Below are positions 26,564 to 36,966 of a stretch of 64,000 nucleotides of DNA, one piece after another; position 1 is the stretch's first letter, and every line of letters begins with the position of its first letter. The notes beneath the pieces were generated by a model. It did not search any database and was not told the origin of the DNA. It was given only the letters and a program-made list of their open reading frames with translations. The translations under genes and the position numbers were made by a program. This DNA comes from Rhodobacter flavimaris. Its GTDB lineage: Bacteria; Pseudomonadota; Alphaproteobacteria; Rhodobacterales; Rhodobacteraceae. The stretch lies in contig NZ_JAJUOS010000012.1 of assembly GCF_021378075.1 (NCBI RefSeq), positions 1 to 64,000 of the forward strand, in the 5' to 3' direction.

Positions 26564-26740
26564 TCATGCCCCCTTGTCATTTCCGCAGGGACAGGGCCCC
26601 GCTCCGATTTTGGGTCGCCCGCAGCGCGGACAGCGCGCCGTGATGCGCGGACGGCCCTTGCCGCCCGGCAGTCGCAGCTTGCCGAACATTGCCAGCACGG
26701 CCATGGCGACCAGAAACAGTGTCATTCCCTTGATCAGCAT
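26564..26740 (-). CDS. Small membrane protein with C-terminal zinc-ribbon-like cysteines
   Basis: 58 residues read from the ATG at 26740: one N-terminal helix (MLIKGMTLFLVAMAVLAMFG), a basic linker KLRLPGGKGRPRITAR and then Cys37-x2-Cys40 and Cys50-x-Cys52 (ARCPRCGRP, GPCPCGND). Four cysteines could bind one zinc. Similar short proteins occur in other Rhodobacteraceae as far as I recall, with unknown role. It is flanked by the S49 peptidase gene (3 bases upstream) and the antiporter (no gap downstream), so the three are probably one operon. Confidence 0.75.
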   Translation of the reverse strand: MLIKGMTLFLVAMAVLAMFGKLRLPGGKGRPRITARCPRCGRPKIGAGPCPCGNDKGA

Positions 26741-26743
26741 GGC

Positions 26744-27568
26744 CTAAAGCCCAAAGCGCGCCCAAAGCGCGCGCTCCTCTGCCGCATCGATCATGGCTCC
26801 GGCGGCATCGGCCCCGATCCCGGCGCCGAAACGGCGCAGGAAGGACTGGCGCGGACCATAGGGGATGAAGCGCACCTTATCGCCGTAAAGCTGCTTGAGC
26901 TTGGGCACCGCATGGGCGAGGCCATCGACCAGCCCCACTTCGATTGCCTGCCGCCCGGTCCAGATCTCGCCGGTGAAAAGCTCCGCACCCTCTTTCAAGC
27001 GCCCGACCCGGCGCTCGCTGACATGATCCTTGAAGCTGACATGCATGTCCTCAAGCAGTCGGTTGAGGCGTTCCACATCCTCGGGTTTTTCTGGGCGGAA
27101 CGGATCGAGGAAGCTTTTCGAGCCGCCAGCCGTATGCACCCGCCGCTCGATCCCGTGGCGAGCGATCAGCCCGTCCAGCCCGAAGCCCGCCGAGATCACG
27201 CCAATCGACCCCACGACCGAGGTCGCATCGGCCCAGATGTCATCGGCCGCGCAGGCCAGCCAATAGCCGCCCGAAGCCGCGATATCCTCGACGAAGGCGT
27301 GGACGGGCAGCTTTGTTTCCTCGGCCAGCCGCCGGATGCGCCCCGCGATTAGCGAGGATTGCACGGGCGAGCCGCCGGGCGAGTTGACCAGCAGCGCGAC
27401 GGCGGCGGGTTTGCCCCTGCGAAAGGCGCGCTCCAAGAGCGGCGCAAGCGCGGCATCAGACAGACCCTGCGCACCGGGCCGCGTGGCACCGATGGCGCCG
27501 TGCAGTCGCACAAGGGCCACGCGCGGGGGCCGGTTCGGTCCAAAGGGGAAGAAGCGTTTGAAATCCAT
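26744..27568 (-). CDS. S49-family signal peptide peptidase-like protein (SppA/SohB type)
   Basis: 274 residues from the ATG at 27568 (MDFKRFFPFG); an in-frame start 8 codons upstream lacks support. Catalytic Ser99 lies in DIAASGGYWLACAADDI and Lys151 in HTAGGSKSFLDPF. LLVNSPGGSPVQSSLIAGRI is the preceding conserved strand-loop. It lacks an obvious N-terminal membrane helix and is half the length of SppA, so it is a single-domain, probably oligomeric, serine protease acting on membrane or signal peptides. It is the first gene of the unit leading to the antiporter. Confidence 0.9.
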   Translation of the reverse strand: MDFKRFFPFGPNRPPRVALVRLHGAIGATRPGAQGLSDAALAPLLERAFRRGKPAAVALLVNSPGGSPVQSSLIAGRIRRLAEETKLPVHAFVEDIAASGGYWLACAADDIWADATSVVGSIGVISAGFGLDGLIARHGIERRVHTAGGSKSFLDPFRPEKPEDVERLNRLLEDMHVSFKDHVSERRVGRLKEGAELFTGEIWTGRQAIEVGLVDGLAHAVPKLKQLYGDKVRFIPYGPRQSFLRRFGAGIGADAAGAMIDAAEERALWARFGL

Positions 27569-27678
27569 GCGACCGATGTAGGGGCCGGGCACAGGGGGAA
27601 CAAGCGCCCCGGTCGCGGGTTTTCAGGAAAAATACGCCCCCTCTGGCGCGGCGCCGCGCGCTTGGGTAGCGTGCAGGC

Positions 27679-28548
27679 ATGATCGACAAGCTCGAGATGT
27701 TCATGATCCTCGCGCGCGAGGGCCATTTCGGCCGCGCGGCCGAGGCCTATGGCGTGACGCAGCCCACGCTCAGCTCGGCCATCCGCGCGCTGGAGGAAAG
27801 CCTGGGCGTGCAACTGGTCTGGCGCGGCGCGCGCTATCAGGGCCTGACGCCCGAGGGCCAGCGCGTGCTGGAACACGCCCGCCGCATCGTGGGCGAGGCT
27901 CGCGCCATGCAAGACGAGATGCGCGAGGCGCGCCACGGCGTCGCGGGGCACTTGCGCCTTGGCGTGATCCCAACCGCCCTGCCCCGCATCGCCCGGTTGA
28001 CCGCGCCGTTCCTCGCCCGCAACCGCTCGGCCCGCGTGACGATCCTGTCGCGCTCCTCCGCCGAGATCCGCGATGGCATCGCCGCGCAGGAATTGGACGC
28101 GGGCATCACCTATCTTGACGGTGCGGGGCTGGGGCGGATGGAAGAGGTCGCGCTCTGGCTCGAAACCTACCGGCTGGTCGAGCGTGCGCCCGATGACGCC
28201 GCCCTGCCTTGGGCCGAAGCCGCCGCTCGGCCCCTGTGCCTTCTGACCCCCGACATGCAGAACCGCCGCCTGATCGACGGCCATCTGGCCGCGGCGGGCG
28301 CACAGGCAGCACCTCGGGTCGAGTCGAACTCGACCATCGCGTTGCTCAGCCATGCTGCCACCGGCGAGTGGTCCGCGATCCTAGCCGAGGCGCTGTGCGA
28401 GGGCTTCGCTCTGCCACCGGGGTGCTTGGCCCGCCCTCTGATCGCACCCGAGGCCGCGCATCGCGTGGGCCTCGTGGTCGAACATCGGCCCACCTATACC
28501 CCCAGCCTGCGCGCCCTGATCGCCGAAGCCCGCCGCATCGCGGATTGA
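27679..28548 (+). CDS. LysR-family regulator of the formate dehydrogenase operon
   Basis: 289 residues. The winged-helix DNA-binding domain covers residues 1-60 (LEMFMILAREGHFGRAAEAY, VTQPTLSSAIRALEESLGVQ), followed by a LysR effector domain. It is encoded just upstream of and in the same direction as fdsG, 90 bases away. In R. capsulatus and Ralstonia a LysR protein accompanies the fds genes, so control of fds by formate or Mo status is inferred. Its stop codon lies inside a 21-base palindrome that could be its own operator. Confidence 0.9.
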   Translation: MIDKLEMFMILAREGHFGRAAEAYGVTQPTLSSAIRALEESLGVQLVWRGARYQGLTPEGQRVLEHARRIVGEARAMQDEMREARHGVAGHLRLGVIPTALPRIARLTAPFLARNRSARVTILSRSSAEIRDGIAAQELDAGITYLDGAGLGRMEEVALWLETYRLVERAPDDAALPWAEAAARPLCLLTPDMQNRRLIDGHLAAAGAQAAPRVESNSTIALLSHAATGEWSAILAEALCEGFALPPGCLARPLIAPEAAHRVGLVVEHRPTYTPSLRALIAEARRIAD

Positions 28549-28565
28549 TAGATCATATCTATCAA
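28545..28565. promoter_or_regulatory. 21-base palindrome, candidate LysR operator for fdsGBA
   Basis: Arms TTGATAGAT and ATCTATCAA are perfect complements around a 3-base centre. The site fits the T-N11-A layout of LysR-type operators, is AT-rich, overlaps the lysR stop codon and lies 73 bases before fdsG. A loose -35/-10 pair (TTGCCG at 28583, TACCTA at 28606, 17-base spacing) lies just downstream. No T-run follows, which argues against a terminator. Confidence 0.6.
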
Positions 28566-28638
28566 TCAACGGGGGATACGAATTGCCGATCCTATCAGGC
28601 CGCGCTACCTAAGGCTCAGCCAACCCCGGAGGAGAGCC

Positions 28639-29087
28639 ATGTTCGACAGCGCGCGCCTAGCGCAGATCCTGCACGCCCATGAAGGGGTAGAAGGTCCGCT
28701 CCTGCCGATCCTGCACGATGTTCAGGAAAGCTTTGGCCATATCCCCGAGGCCGCGCTGGACCCGATCGCCGAGGCCCTGCGCCTGAGCCGCGCCGAGGTG
28801 GTGGGCGTCGTTGGCTTCTACCACGATTTCCGTAAGACCCCGGCGGGCGCGCATGTCGTCAAGCTCTGCCGGGCCGAGGCCTGCCAGTCGATGGGCGGCA
28901 CCGCGCTGCAAGCCCGCCTTGAGGCCGCGCTTGGCCAGAAGATGGGCGAGACGAAGAACGGCGTCACGCTCGAGGCCGTCTATTGTCTGGGCCTGTGCGC
29001 CTGTGCGCCTGCGGCCCTGGTCGATGACCGGCTCATCGGGCGGCTCGATGCCGCGCGGGTGGATGCCATCGCCAAGGAGGTGCGCGC

Positions 29088-29091
<4 letters not shown>
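28639..29091 (+). CDS. fdsG: NAD-dependent formate dehydrogenase gamma subunit
   Basis: 150 residues, homologous to NuoE. It carries a thioredoxin-like 2Fe-2S domain with Cys77-x4-Cys82 (KLCRAEACQSMGG) and Cys116-x3-Cys120 (YCLGLCACAPAALV). GFYHDFRKTPAGAHVV precedes the cluster region. It belongs to the cytosolic FdsABG diaphorase unit that passes electrons from formate to NAD+. A strong ribosome site GGAGGAGAG precedes the ATG. The end overlaps fdsB by 4 bases (ATGA). Confidence 0.95.
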
Positions 29092-30610
<1,519 letters not shown>

Positions 30611-30614
<4 letters not shown>

Positions 30615-33487
30615 AGGACTTCATCATCCCCGACGCGAACTGGTCGAAGGACATGGGCACGCCCGCACGCAAGGGCGCACCGGTGCATCTGACCATCGAC
30701 GGCATGGCGATCACGGTGCCCGCAGGCACCTCGGTCATGCGCGCGGCTGCCGAGGCCGGAATCACCATCCCCAAGCTGTGCGCCAGCGACAGCCTTGAGC
30801 CCATCGGCTCGTGCCGGTTGTGCATGGTCGAGATCGAGGGGATGCGCGGCACGCCTGCCTCCTGCACCACGCCCGTCACCGAAGGCATGCAGGTCCGTAC
30901 CCAGACCGAGCAACTGGCCACCCTGCGCCGCGGCGTGATGGAGCTTTACATCTCGGACCACCCGCTCGATTGCCTGACCTGCGCGGCCAATGGCGATTGC
31001 GAGTTGCAGGACATGGCCGGTGCCGTCGGCCTGCGCGAGGTGCGCTATACCCCCGGCGAGAACCATTTCGAGGCGCGCCAGAATGGCGAGGCCAACCCCT
31101 GCTACATCCCCAAGGATGTCTCGAACCCCTATTTCAGCTATGACCCGGCCAAATGCATCGTCTGCATGCGCTGCGTGCGGGCCTGTGAAGAGGTGCAGGG
31201 CACCTTCGCGCTGACCATCGAGGGGCGCGGGTTTGACGCCCGCATCGCCACCGGGGCAAGCGACTTCCTCAGCTCGGATTGCGTCAGCTGCGGCGCCTGC
31301 GTGCAGGCCTGCCCGACCGCGACCCTGGTCGAGAAATCGGTCGAGGAGATCGGCACTCCCGAACGCTCGATCGTGACCACCTGCGCCTATTGCGGCGTGG
31401 GGTGCAGCTTCGAGGCGCAGATGCGCGGCGATACGCTGGTGCGCATGGTGCCCTGGAAGGGCGGTGAGGCGAACCGTGGCCATTCCTGCGTCAAGGGCCG
31501 CTTCGCCTGGGGCTACGCCACCCATCAGGACCGCATCCTGAACCCGATGATCCGCGATAGCATCGACCAGCCCTGGCGCGAGGTCGGCTGGCAAGAGGCA
31601 CTCGACTTCGCCTCCGGGCGGCTTAAGGGCATTCAGGCCAAGCATGGCAAGGATTCGGTCGGCGTCATCACCTCGTCGCGCTGCACCAACGAAGAGACAT
31701 ACCTTGTGCAAAAGCTCGCGCGCGCAGTCTTTGGCACGAACAACACCGATACCTGCGCGCGGGTCTGCCACTCCCCCACCGGCTACGGGCTGAAGCAGAC
31801 CTTCGGCACCTCGGCGGGCACGCAGAATTTCGACTCGGTCGAGCAGACCGATCTGGCGCTGGTCATCGGCGCGAACCCGACTGATGGCCACCCGGTCTTT
31901 GCCTCGCGGCTGCGCAAGCGGCTAAGGGCTGGCGCGAAGCTGATCGTCGTCGACCCGCGCCGGATCGACCTGCTGGAAACCCCGCATATGGGTGACAGCT
32001 GGCATCTGCCACTGCGCCCCGGCACCAACGTCGCCGTGCTGACCGCGATGGCCCATGTCATCGTGACCGAAGGGCTGACCGATGACACCTTCATCGCCGA
32101 GCGCTGCGATCTGGACGAATGGGCCGACTATGCCGAGTTCGTTCGCAGCCCCGACTATGCCCCCGAGGCCGTCGAGGCCCTGACGGGCGTGCCCGCAGCC
32201 ACGATCCGCGAGGCTGCCCGCGCCTATGCCGCCGCCCCCAATGCCGCGATCTACTACGGGCTTGGCGTGACGGAACATTCGCAAGGCTCGACCACCGTAA
32301 TCGCCATCGCGAACCTTGCCATGATGACCGGCAATATCGGGCGCGAGGGCGTGGGCGTGAACCCGCTGCGCGGCCAGAACAACGTGCAGGGCTCGTGCGA
32401 TATGGGCTCGTTCCCGCATGAGTTGCCGGGCTATCGCCATGTCTCGGACGATACCGCCCGCGCGATCTTCGAGAAAGCCTGGGGCGTCACGCTGGACCCT
32501 GAGCCGGGCCTGCGCATCCCCAACATGCTGGACGCTGCGGTGTCGGGCGCGTTCAAGGGCATCTACATTCAGGGCGAGGATATTCTGCAATCCGACCCCG
32601 ATACGCGCCATGTCTCGGCCGGTCTTGCGGCAATGGATTGCGTGATCGTCCATGACCTCTTCCTGAACGAGACGGCGAATTACGCGCATGTCTTCCTGCC
32701 CGGCTCGACCTTCCTCGAGAAGGACGGCACCTTCACCAATGCCGAGCGCCGCATCAACATGGTGCGCCGCGTGATGGCGCCCAAGAATGGCTATGCGGAT
32801 TGGGAAGTGACGCAGATGTTGGCCAATGCCATGGGCGCGGGCTGGGCCTACACCCACCCGCGCGAGGTGATGGCCGAGATCGCCGCGACCACGCCGGGCT
32901 TTGCCAATGTGACCTACGAGATGCTGGACGCGCGCGGCTCGGTCCAGTGGCCCTGCAACGATGACGCGCCCGATGGCTCGCCCATCATGCATATCGACGG
33001 CTTCGTGCGCGGCAAGGGGCGGTTCATCCGCACCGCTTACGTGCCGACCGACGAGCGCACCGGCCCGCGCTTCCCGCTCTTGCTGACCACCGGGCGGATC
33101 CTGTCGCAGTATAACGTCGGCGCGCAGACCCGGCGCACCGCGAACAGCGTCTGGCACGAGGAAGACCGGCTAGAGATCCACCCGCATGACGCCGAGGTGC
33201 GCGGCATCAAGGATGACGACTGGGTGCGGCTGGCCTCTCGCGCGGGCGAGACCACGCTGCGCGCGACGATCACCGATCGCGTCTCGCCGGGTGTCGTTTA
33301 CACCACATTCCACCATCCGAACACGCAGGCCAACGTGGTCACAACCGACAATTCGGACTGGGCGACGAACTGCCCCGAATACAAGGTGACCGCCGTGCAG
33401 GTGGGGCTGTCGAACGGCCCCTCGGACTGGCAGGAGGATTACGCGGCCCTGTCAGAAGCCTCGCGCCGGATCGAGGCCGCCGAATGA
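30611..33487 (+). CDS. fdsA: NAD-dependent formate dehydrogenase alpha subunit (Mo-bisMGD catalytic)
   Basis: 958 residues, the length of R. capsulatus FdsA. Domains in order: a 2Fe-2S ferredoxin domain (CASDSLEPIGSCRLCMVEIE), a His-Cys cluster (HPLDCLTCAANGDCELQ), two 4Fe-4S clusters (CIVCMRCVRACEE, CVSCGACVQACPTAT), the molybdoenzyme cluster (CAYCGVGCSFE), then the bis-MGD domain. The molybdenum ligand is Cys386 in ARVCHSPTGYG; it is Cys, not selenocysteine, with no in-frame TGA. It oxidises formate to CO2 reversibly. The ATG at 30611 overlaps the fdsB stop. Confidence 0.97.
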
Positions 33488-34284
33488 CCCTGCCGCGCGG
33501 AGCCACACAGATACCGCTGTCGGGCGGCGCCTCGGAGGTGCTGGCCGAAGAGGTGCCGGTGGCGCTCGTCTATGACGGCGTGACGCAGGCGGTGATGATG
33601 GCGACGCCCTCGGATCTGGAGGATTTCGTCCTTGGCTTTGCGCTGAGCGAAGGGCTGATCGAAGCACGGTCCGAAATTGTCCGCACAGAGATCGTGCCGC
33701 AACTGCGCGGGATCGAGGCGCGGGCCTGGCTGGCGGCCCCTGCGGGTGCGCGGTTCAAGGAGCGCCGCCGCGCGACGACCGGGCCGGTCGGCTGTGGGCT
33801 GTGCGGCATCGACAGTCTTGAACAGGCATTGCGCCCGCTGCCGCGGGCGCCCCGGGGCGGGGGCGCCAGGCTGGCGCCCGGCGCCCCCGCCCGTGCCCTC
33901 GCCGCCCTGCGCGCCGCACAGCCGTTGCAGGATGCGACCCACGCGATCCACGCGGCCGGGTTCTGGAGCGAAACTGGTGGCCTTATGCTGCTGCGTGAGG
34001 ATGTCGGGCGCCACAATGCGCTGGACAAGTTGGCCGGGGCGTTAACACACGCCGGGATCGCGCCTGCTGACGGGGCGCTCGTGATGACCTCGCGTATCTC
34101 GGTCGATCTGGTGCAGAAGGCGGTCACGCTCGGCGCACGGGCGCTGATCGCGCCCTCGGCCCCAACTGCACTGGCGGTGGCCGAAGCGCGCGCAGCCGGG
34201 CTGCACCTTATTGCCCGCGCACCCAGCACCGAAACCCTGATCGATTACACCGCGCCCGAGCGCACCGAGGAAGACGCCGCATGA
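33484..34284 (+). CDS. fdhD: Formate dehydrogenase accessory sulfurtransferase FdhD (FdsC)
   Basis: 266 residues. FdhD/FdsC transfers sulfur to, and delivers, the molybdenum cofactor for formate dehydrogenase maturation. The Cys pair is Cys104-x2-Cys107 in GPVGCGLCGID. Later conserved segments are GLMLLREDVGRHNALDKLAG and LVMTSRISVDLVQKAV. Residues about 121-145 (PRAPRGGGARLAPGAPARAL) are low-complexity and encoded by a GC-only inverted repeat, replacing a normally variable linker. It overlaps fdsA and fdsD by 4 bases each. Confidence 0.94.
   Translation: MTLPRGATQIPLSGGASEVLAEEVPVALVYDGVTQAVMMATPSDLEDFVLGFALSEGLIEARSEIVRTEIVPQLRGIEARAWLAAPAGARFKERRRATTGPVGCGLCGIDSLEQALRPLPRAPRGGGARLAPGAPARALAALRAAQPLQDATHAIHAAGFWSETGGLMLLREDVGRHNALDKLAGALTHAGIAPADGALVMTSRISVDLVQKAVTLGARALIAPSAPTALAVAEARAAGLHLIARAPSTETLIDYTAPERTEEDAA
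33856..33891. repeat. 12-bp perfect inverted repeat inside fdhD
   Basis: GGCGGGGGCGCC (33856-33867) and its exact complement (33880-33891) flank a 12-base centre. An alternative 9-bp stem GGGCGCCAG/CTGGCGCCC around one base (33861-33879) nests within it. It falls in the coding sequence for the low-complexity linker of FdhD and keeps the frame. It could be an in-frame inserted palindromic element or a GC-ratcheted linker. Confidence 0.6.
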
Positions 34285-34499
34285 GCACCGACAAGCTGAT
34301 CCGTATGGCCAATCAGATCGCCACCTTCTTCGAGGTGCAGCCGGGCGACGGCGCGGCATCCGTGGCCGCGCATATCAACGACAATTGGTCGCCGCCGATG
34401 CGCGCGGAGCTTCTGGCGATGGTCGCAAGCGGCGCGTCGAATCTGCACCCGCTGATCGTGGCAGGCGCAAGCCAGATCCGTCCCGCACCGGGCCGCTAG
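34281..34499 (+). CDS. fdsD: Formate dehydrogenase delta subunit
   Basis: 72 residues: MSTDKLIRMANQIATFFEVQ at the start and NDNWSPPMRAELLAMVASGA in the middle, the standard FdsD pattern. It is not a structural redox subunit. In R. capsulatus it helps cofactor insertion together with FdsC. It is the last gene of fdsGBA-fdhD-fdsD, joined to fdhD by an ATGA overlap. Confidence 0.95.
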   Translation: MSTDKLIRMANQIATFFEVQPGDGAASVAAHINDNWSPPMRAELLAMVASGASNLHPLIVAGASQIRPAPGR

Positions 34500-34513
34500 A
34501 GGTCAGGCCCCCG

Positions 34514-34837
34514 TCAGGATTGCAGGCGCTCGATCTGGGCGCGCAGTTCTTCGGCCTCGTGCCGCGCAGCGCGCAATCCGTCCATTGCGGCGCGCAGTTC
34601 GGCCTCGGTCTGGGCTAGTTGGTTGCTCAGCTCGGCCTCGCGGGCCTCGATATAGGTGACCGCCTGATCGCGGGTTTCCTCGGCCTCGTGCAGGGCCTGG
34701 GCCATTTGCTCCAGCTCACCCATGTCGGCCTGCGTCACGCGGGTCAGCCGGTGGATCAGCCAGGAGGCAAACCAGCCCAGGCAGAAAGCGACGAAGAGGA
34801 TGATCGCTGTGGCGATGACGAATTCGGTGCGGTTCAT
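34514..34837 (-). CDS. Single-helix membrane protein with coiled coil, unknown function
   Basis: 107 residues: one N-terminal transmembrane helix (about 5-27, FVIATAIILFVAFCLGWFAS) followed by a continuous Glu/Ala/Leu-rich coiled coil to the C-terminus (about 38-106, e.g. MGELEQMAQALHEAEETRDQ). It resembles short anchored coiled-coil proteins of Rhodobacteraceae. It lies 13 bases after the OmpA-family gene and probably shares its transcript, so a link with envelope structure is possible. No family was recognised. Confidence 0.75.
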   Translation of the reverse strand: MNRTEFVIATAIILFVAFCLGWFASWLIHRLTRVTQADMGELEQMAQALHEAEETRDQAVTYIEAREAELSNQLAQTEAELRAAMDGLRAARHEAEELRAQIERLQS

Positions 34838-34850
34838 GGCGCGGTCATCC

Positions 34851-36899
34851 TCAGTTCTGCTTGGGGATCAGGTTGTCCGGACGCGGCTTGGGCCGGAGCC
34901 TGGCTTCGGCCGCGGGGTAAACGGGGATCACGGCCGCGTCTTCCGCGGCGGCCTCGCCCTCGGGGGCCGCGTCTTCCATCGGCGCGGCGTCCTCCATGGG
35001 CGGCGCCTCTGCTTCGGGCAGGGCCTCTGCCGGGTCTGCCGCGGGCGCGGCAGGTTCCGGAGCGGTCGCCTCGGGCAGATCGCCCTCGATCGGCTCGCCA
35101 TCAAGCAGCACGAACTCGATGCGCCGGTTCGCCTCGCGGCCTTCCTCGGTGCCGTTATCTGCCAGCGGCTGCGTCTCGCCATAGCCCTTGGCGGTGATGT
35201 TGCCCACCAGCACCCGCCGGTCGCGCAGCGCGCTCAGCACGGCGGCGGCGCGTTCCTGCGACAGGTTCAGGTTCATCTCATCGCGGCCCTGGCTGTCGGT
35301 ATGGCCCGCCAGTTCCATGCGGAACTCCTGGCAATCCTTCATGGCCCCGGCCAGCGCATCAAGCGTCTCGGCCCCATCGGCAGCGATGGTCGAGGAGCCG
35401 GGCTCGAAGCTGATCTTGTGCTGCGCCAGAACCCCGTTCAGCCGCGCCACGCATTCGGGCCCGTCGGGCAGCGCCAGCACCGGGTCAAGCCGCTTGTCAT
35501 AACGCACATCAAGCTCCATCGCGGTCGACTCGCCCAGGTGCCCCGAAAGGATCCGCGCGACTGCATCAGAGGCCTGCGGATTGCCGCTAATACCGGTGAC
35601 GCGCACGATATCGGGGCGCACGACAACGCGCCCCTGCTCGACCTCGCCCAATGCCTCCAGCGCCGCCAGAACCCGCGTAGGCCAGCCGGCGGGCAGTGCG
35701 GCATCGACCCGGGTCGCGCCATAAACCGCTTCCGAGCCGAACTGTGCGCGGGCGAAATTCTCGACCAGCCCGCGTTCGCGGTCGTCCGAGATACGACCGC
35801 GCAGGGTGACCTTGCCGTTCTCGCTCAGGATCGCCGAGAACTCGGGCACGCCTTCCGAGGCGTCGGGTTTCTTCTGCAACTCGGCCTTCAGCGAGAAGAC
35901 GTCGGGCAGGTTCGACTCCAGCTCGCCCACGACCTTGTCGAAGGTTTCCGGCGCGACGCTGTCGGCGGCGATCAGCGCGATATCGGCGTCCGAGTAAGTA
36001 ATCGTCCCCGCGCCCATTTCCTTGAGCGCATCGATTCCCATACCGACCGCAACCGCCCAATCGGGTGAGGGAGTGCCCATGCCGATGGTGCACCCGAGCG
36101 CACCGTTTGCCCCGGCGCCACGGGCCGCGGCCAGAATGCGGTCGCGCGCGCGCTCGGTATCGGCAGAGCAGGCGTCGAAGCGCGCACCCTCGGCGTCGAT
36201 CAGGAAGCGCAGGGTGAAGGGCGTGATCACCGGGCGCGGCGCCGAGATATCAAAGCTCAGCTTCAACTCGGACGGGCGGCGGCGCGCCAGCGAGGTCTCG
36301 ATCCGCGCCTTTTCTTCGGGGCTGTCAGTGATCGCCGTGACAAAGACCTTGCCCGGCTCGACCGAGATTTTCGAACGCGGCACGGTGCGCAGCGTCGCGG
36401 TGGCGAATTCGACCGCCATGTTCCAGCCCGGCGGCGCGGGGTAATCGGCGGTTGCCAGCATGTCGGTGACGGTGCCCGCACCCGCGATCTCTGCCAGCGC
36501 GGCGACCATCGCCTTTCGGTCGAGCGCGGCCGGAACGAGACCGATCAGCGAGATGCCATCATCGTTGCGCAGCACCTCAAGTGAAAACTCGGGCGCCACC
36601 AGGGCCTGCGCGCTTTCGACATCGGTATTGTCCACGACCCGCGCGCCATCAACGACGGTGCTGACCAGCGTCAGCGCGCGGAAGCGATCGGCCTCGGAGG
36701 GCGCGGTGCCCAGAAGGATAACCTGCAGGCCATCGGTCTGCACCCGCACCCAGCTATGGCCCGCCGTCTCCATCGCCAGGCGCACGGCATTGCGCGAGCG
36801 GATTTCGATCACCGTGGCCGAAACACCCGCGATCAGCCCCGACAGCACGAAGGCCGAGGCAAAAGCCGCGGTTGTCAGGATGGTATTGCGCAGGCGCAT
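34851..36899 (-). CDS. OmpA-family protein with BON domains
   Basis: 682 residues from the ATG at 36899. An N-terminal helix/signal anchor (about 6-28) is followed by repeated BON-like modules: TDGLQVILLGTAPSEADRFR, DDGISLIGLVPAALDRKAMV and GKVTLRGRISDDRERGLVEN, each predicting a small phospholipid-binding-type domain. The OmpA-like peptidoglycan-binding domain occupies about 500-620 (MELAGHTDSQGRDEMNLNLS, then RAAAVLSALRDRRVL and IEFVLL). A Pro/Ala/Glu-rich low-complexity tail of about 70 residues ends the protein. It is likely an envelope tether. Confidence 0.88.
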   Translation of the reverse strand: MRLRNTILTTAAFASAFVLSGLIAGVSATVIEIRSRNAVRLAMETAGHSWVRVQTDGLQVILLGTAPSEADRFRALTLVSTVVDGARVVDNTDVESAQALVAPEFSLEVLRNDDGISLIGLVPAALDRKAMVAALAEIAGAGTVTDMLATADYPAPPGWNMAVEFATATLRTVPRSKISVEPGKVFVTAITDSPEEKARIETSLARRRPSELKLSFDISAPRPVITPFTLRFLIDAEGARFDACSADTERARDRILAAARGAGANGALGCTIGMGTPSPDWAVAVGMGIDALKEMGAGTITYSDADIALIAADSVAPETFDKVVGELESNLPDVFSLKAELQKKPDASEGVPEFSAILSENGKVTLRGRISDDRERGLVENFARAQFGSEAVYGATRVDAALPAGWPTRVLAALEALGEVEQGRVVVRPDIVRVTGISGNPQASDAVARILSGHLGESTAMELDVRYDKRLDPVLALPDGPECVARLNGVLAQHKISFEPGSSTIAADGAETLDALAGAMKDCQEFRMELAGHTDSQGRDEMNLNLSQERAAAVLSALRDRRVLVGNITAKGYGETQPLADNGTEEGREANRRIEFVLLDGEPIEGDLPEATAPEPAAPAADPAEALPEAEAPPMEDAAPMEDAAPEGEAAAEDAAVIPVYPAAEARLRPKPRPDNLIPKQN

Positions 36900-36966
36900 G
36901 TCGTCTGTGCCTCCCAAGCCGGCTTGCGTTGCGCACTGTCTTAAGGGCGCAACCCCTTGGGATCAA

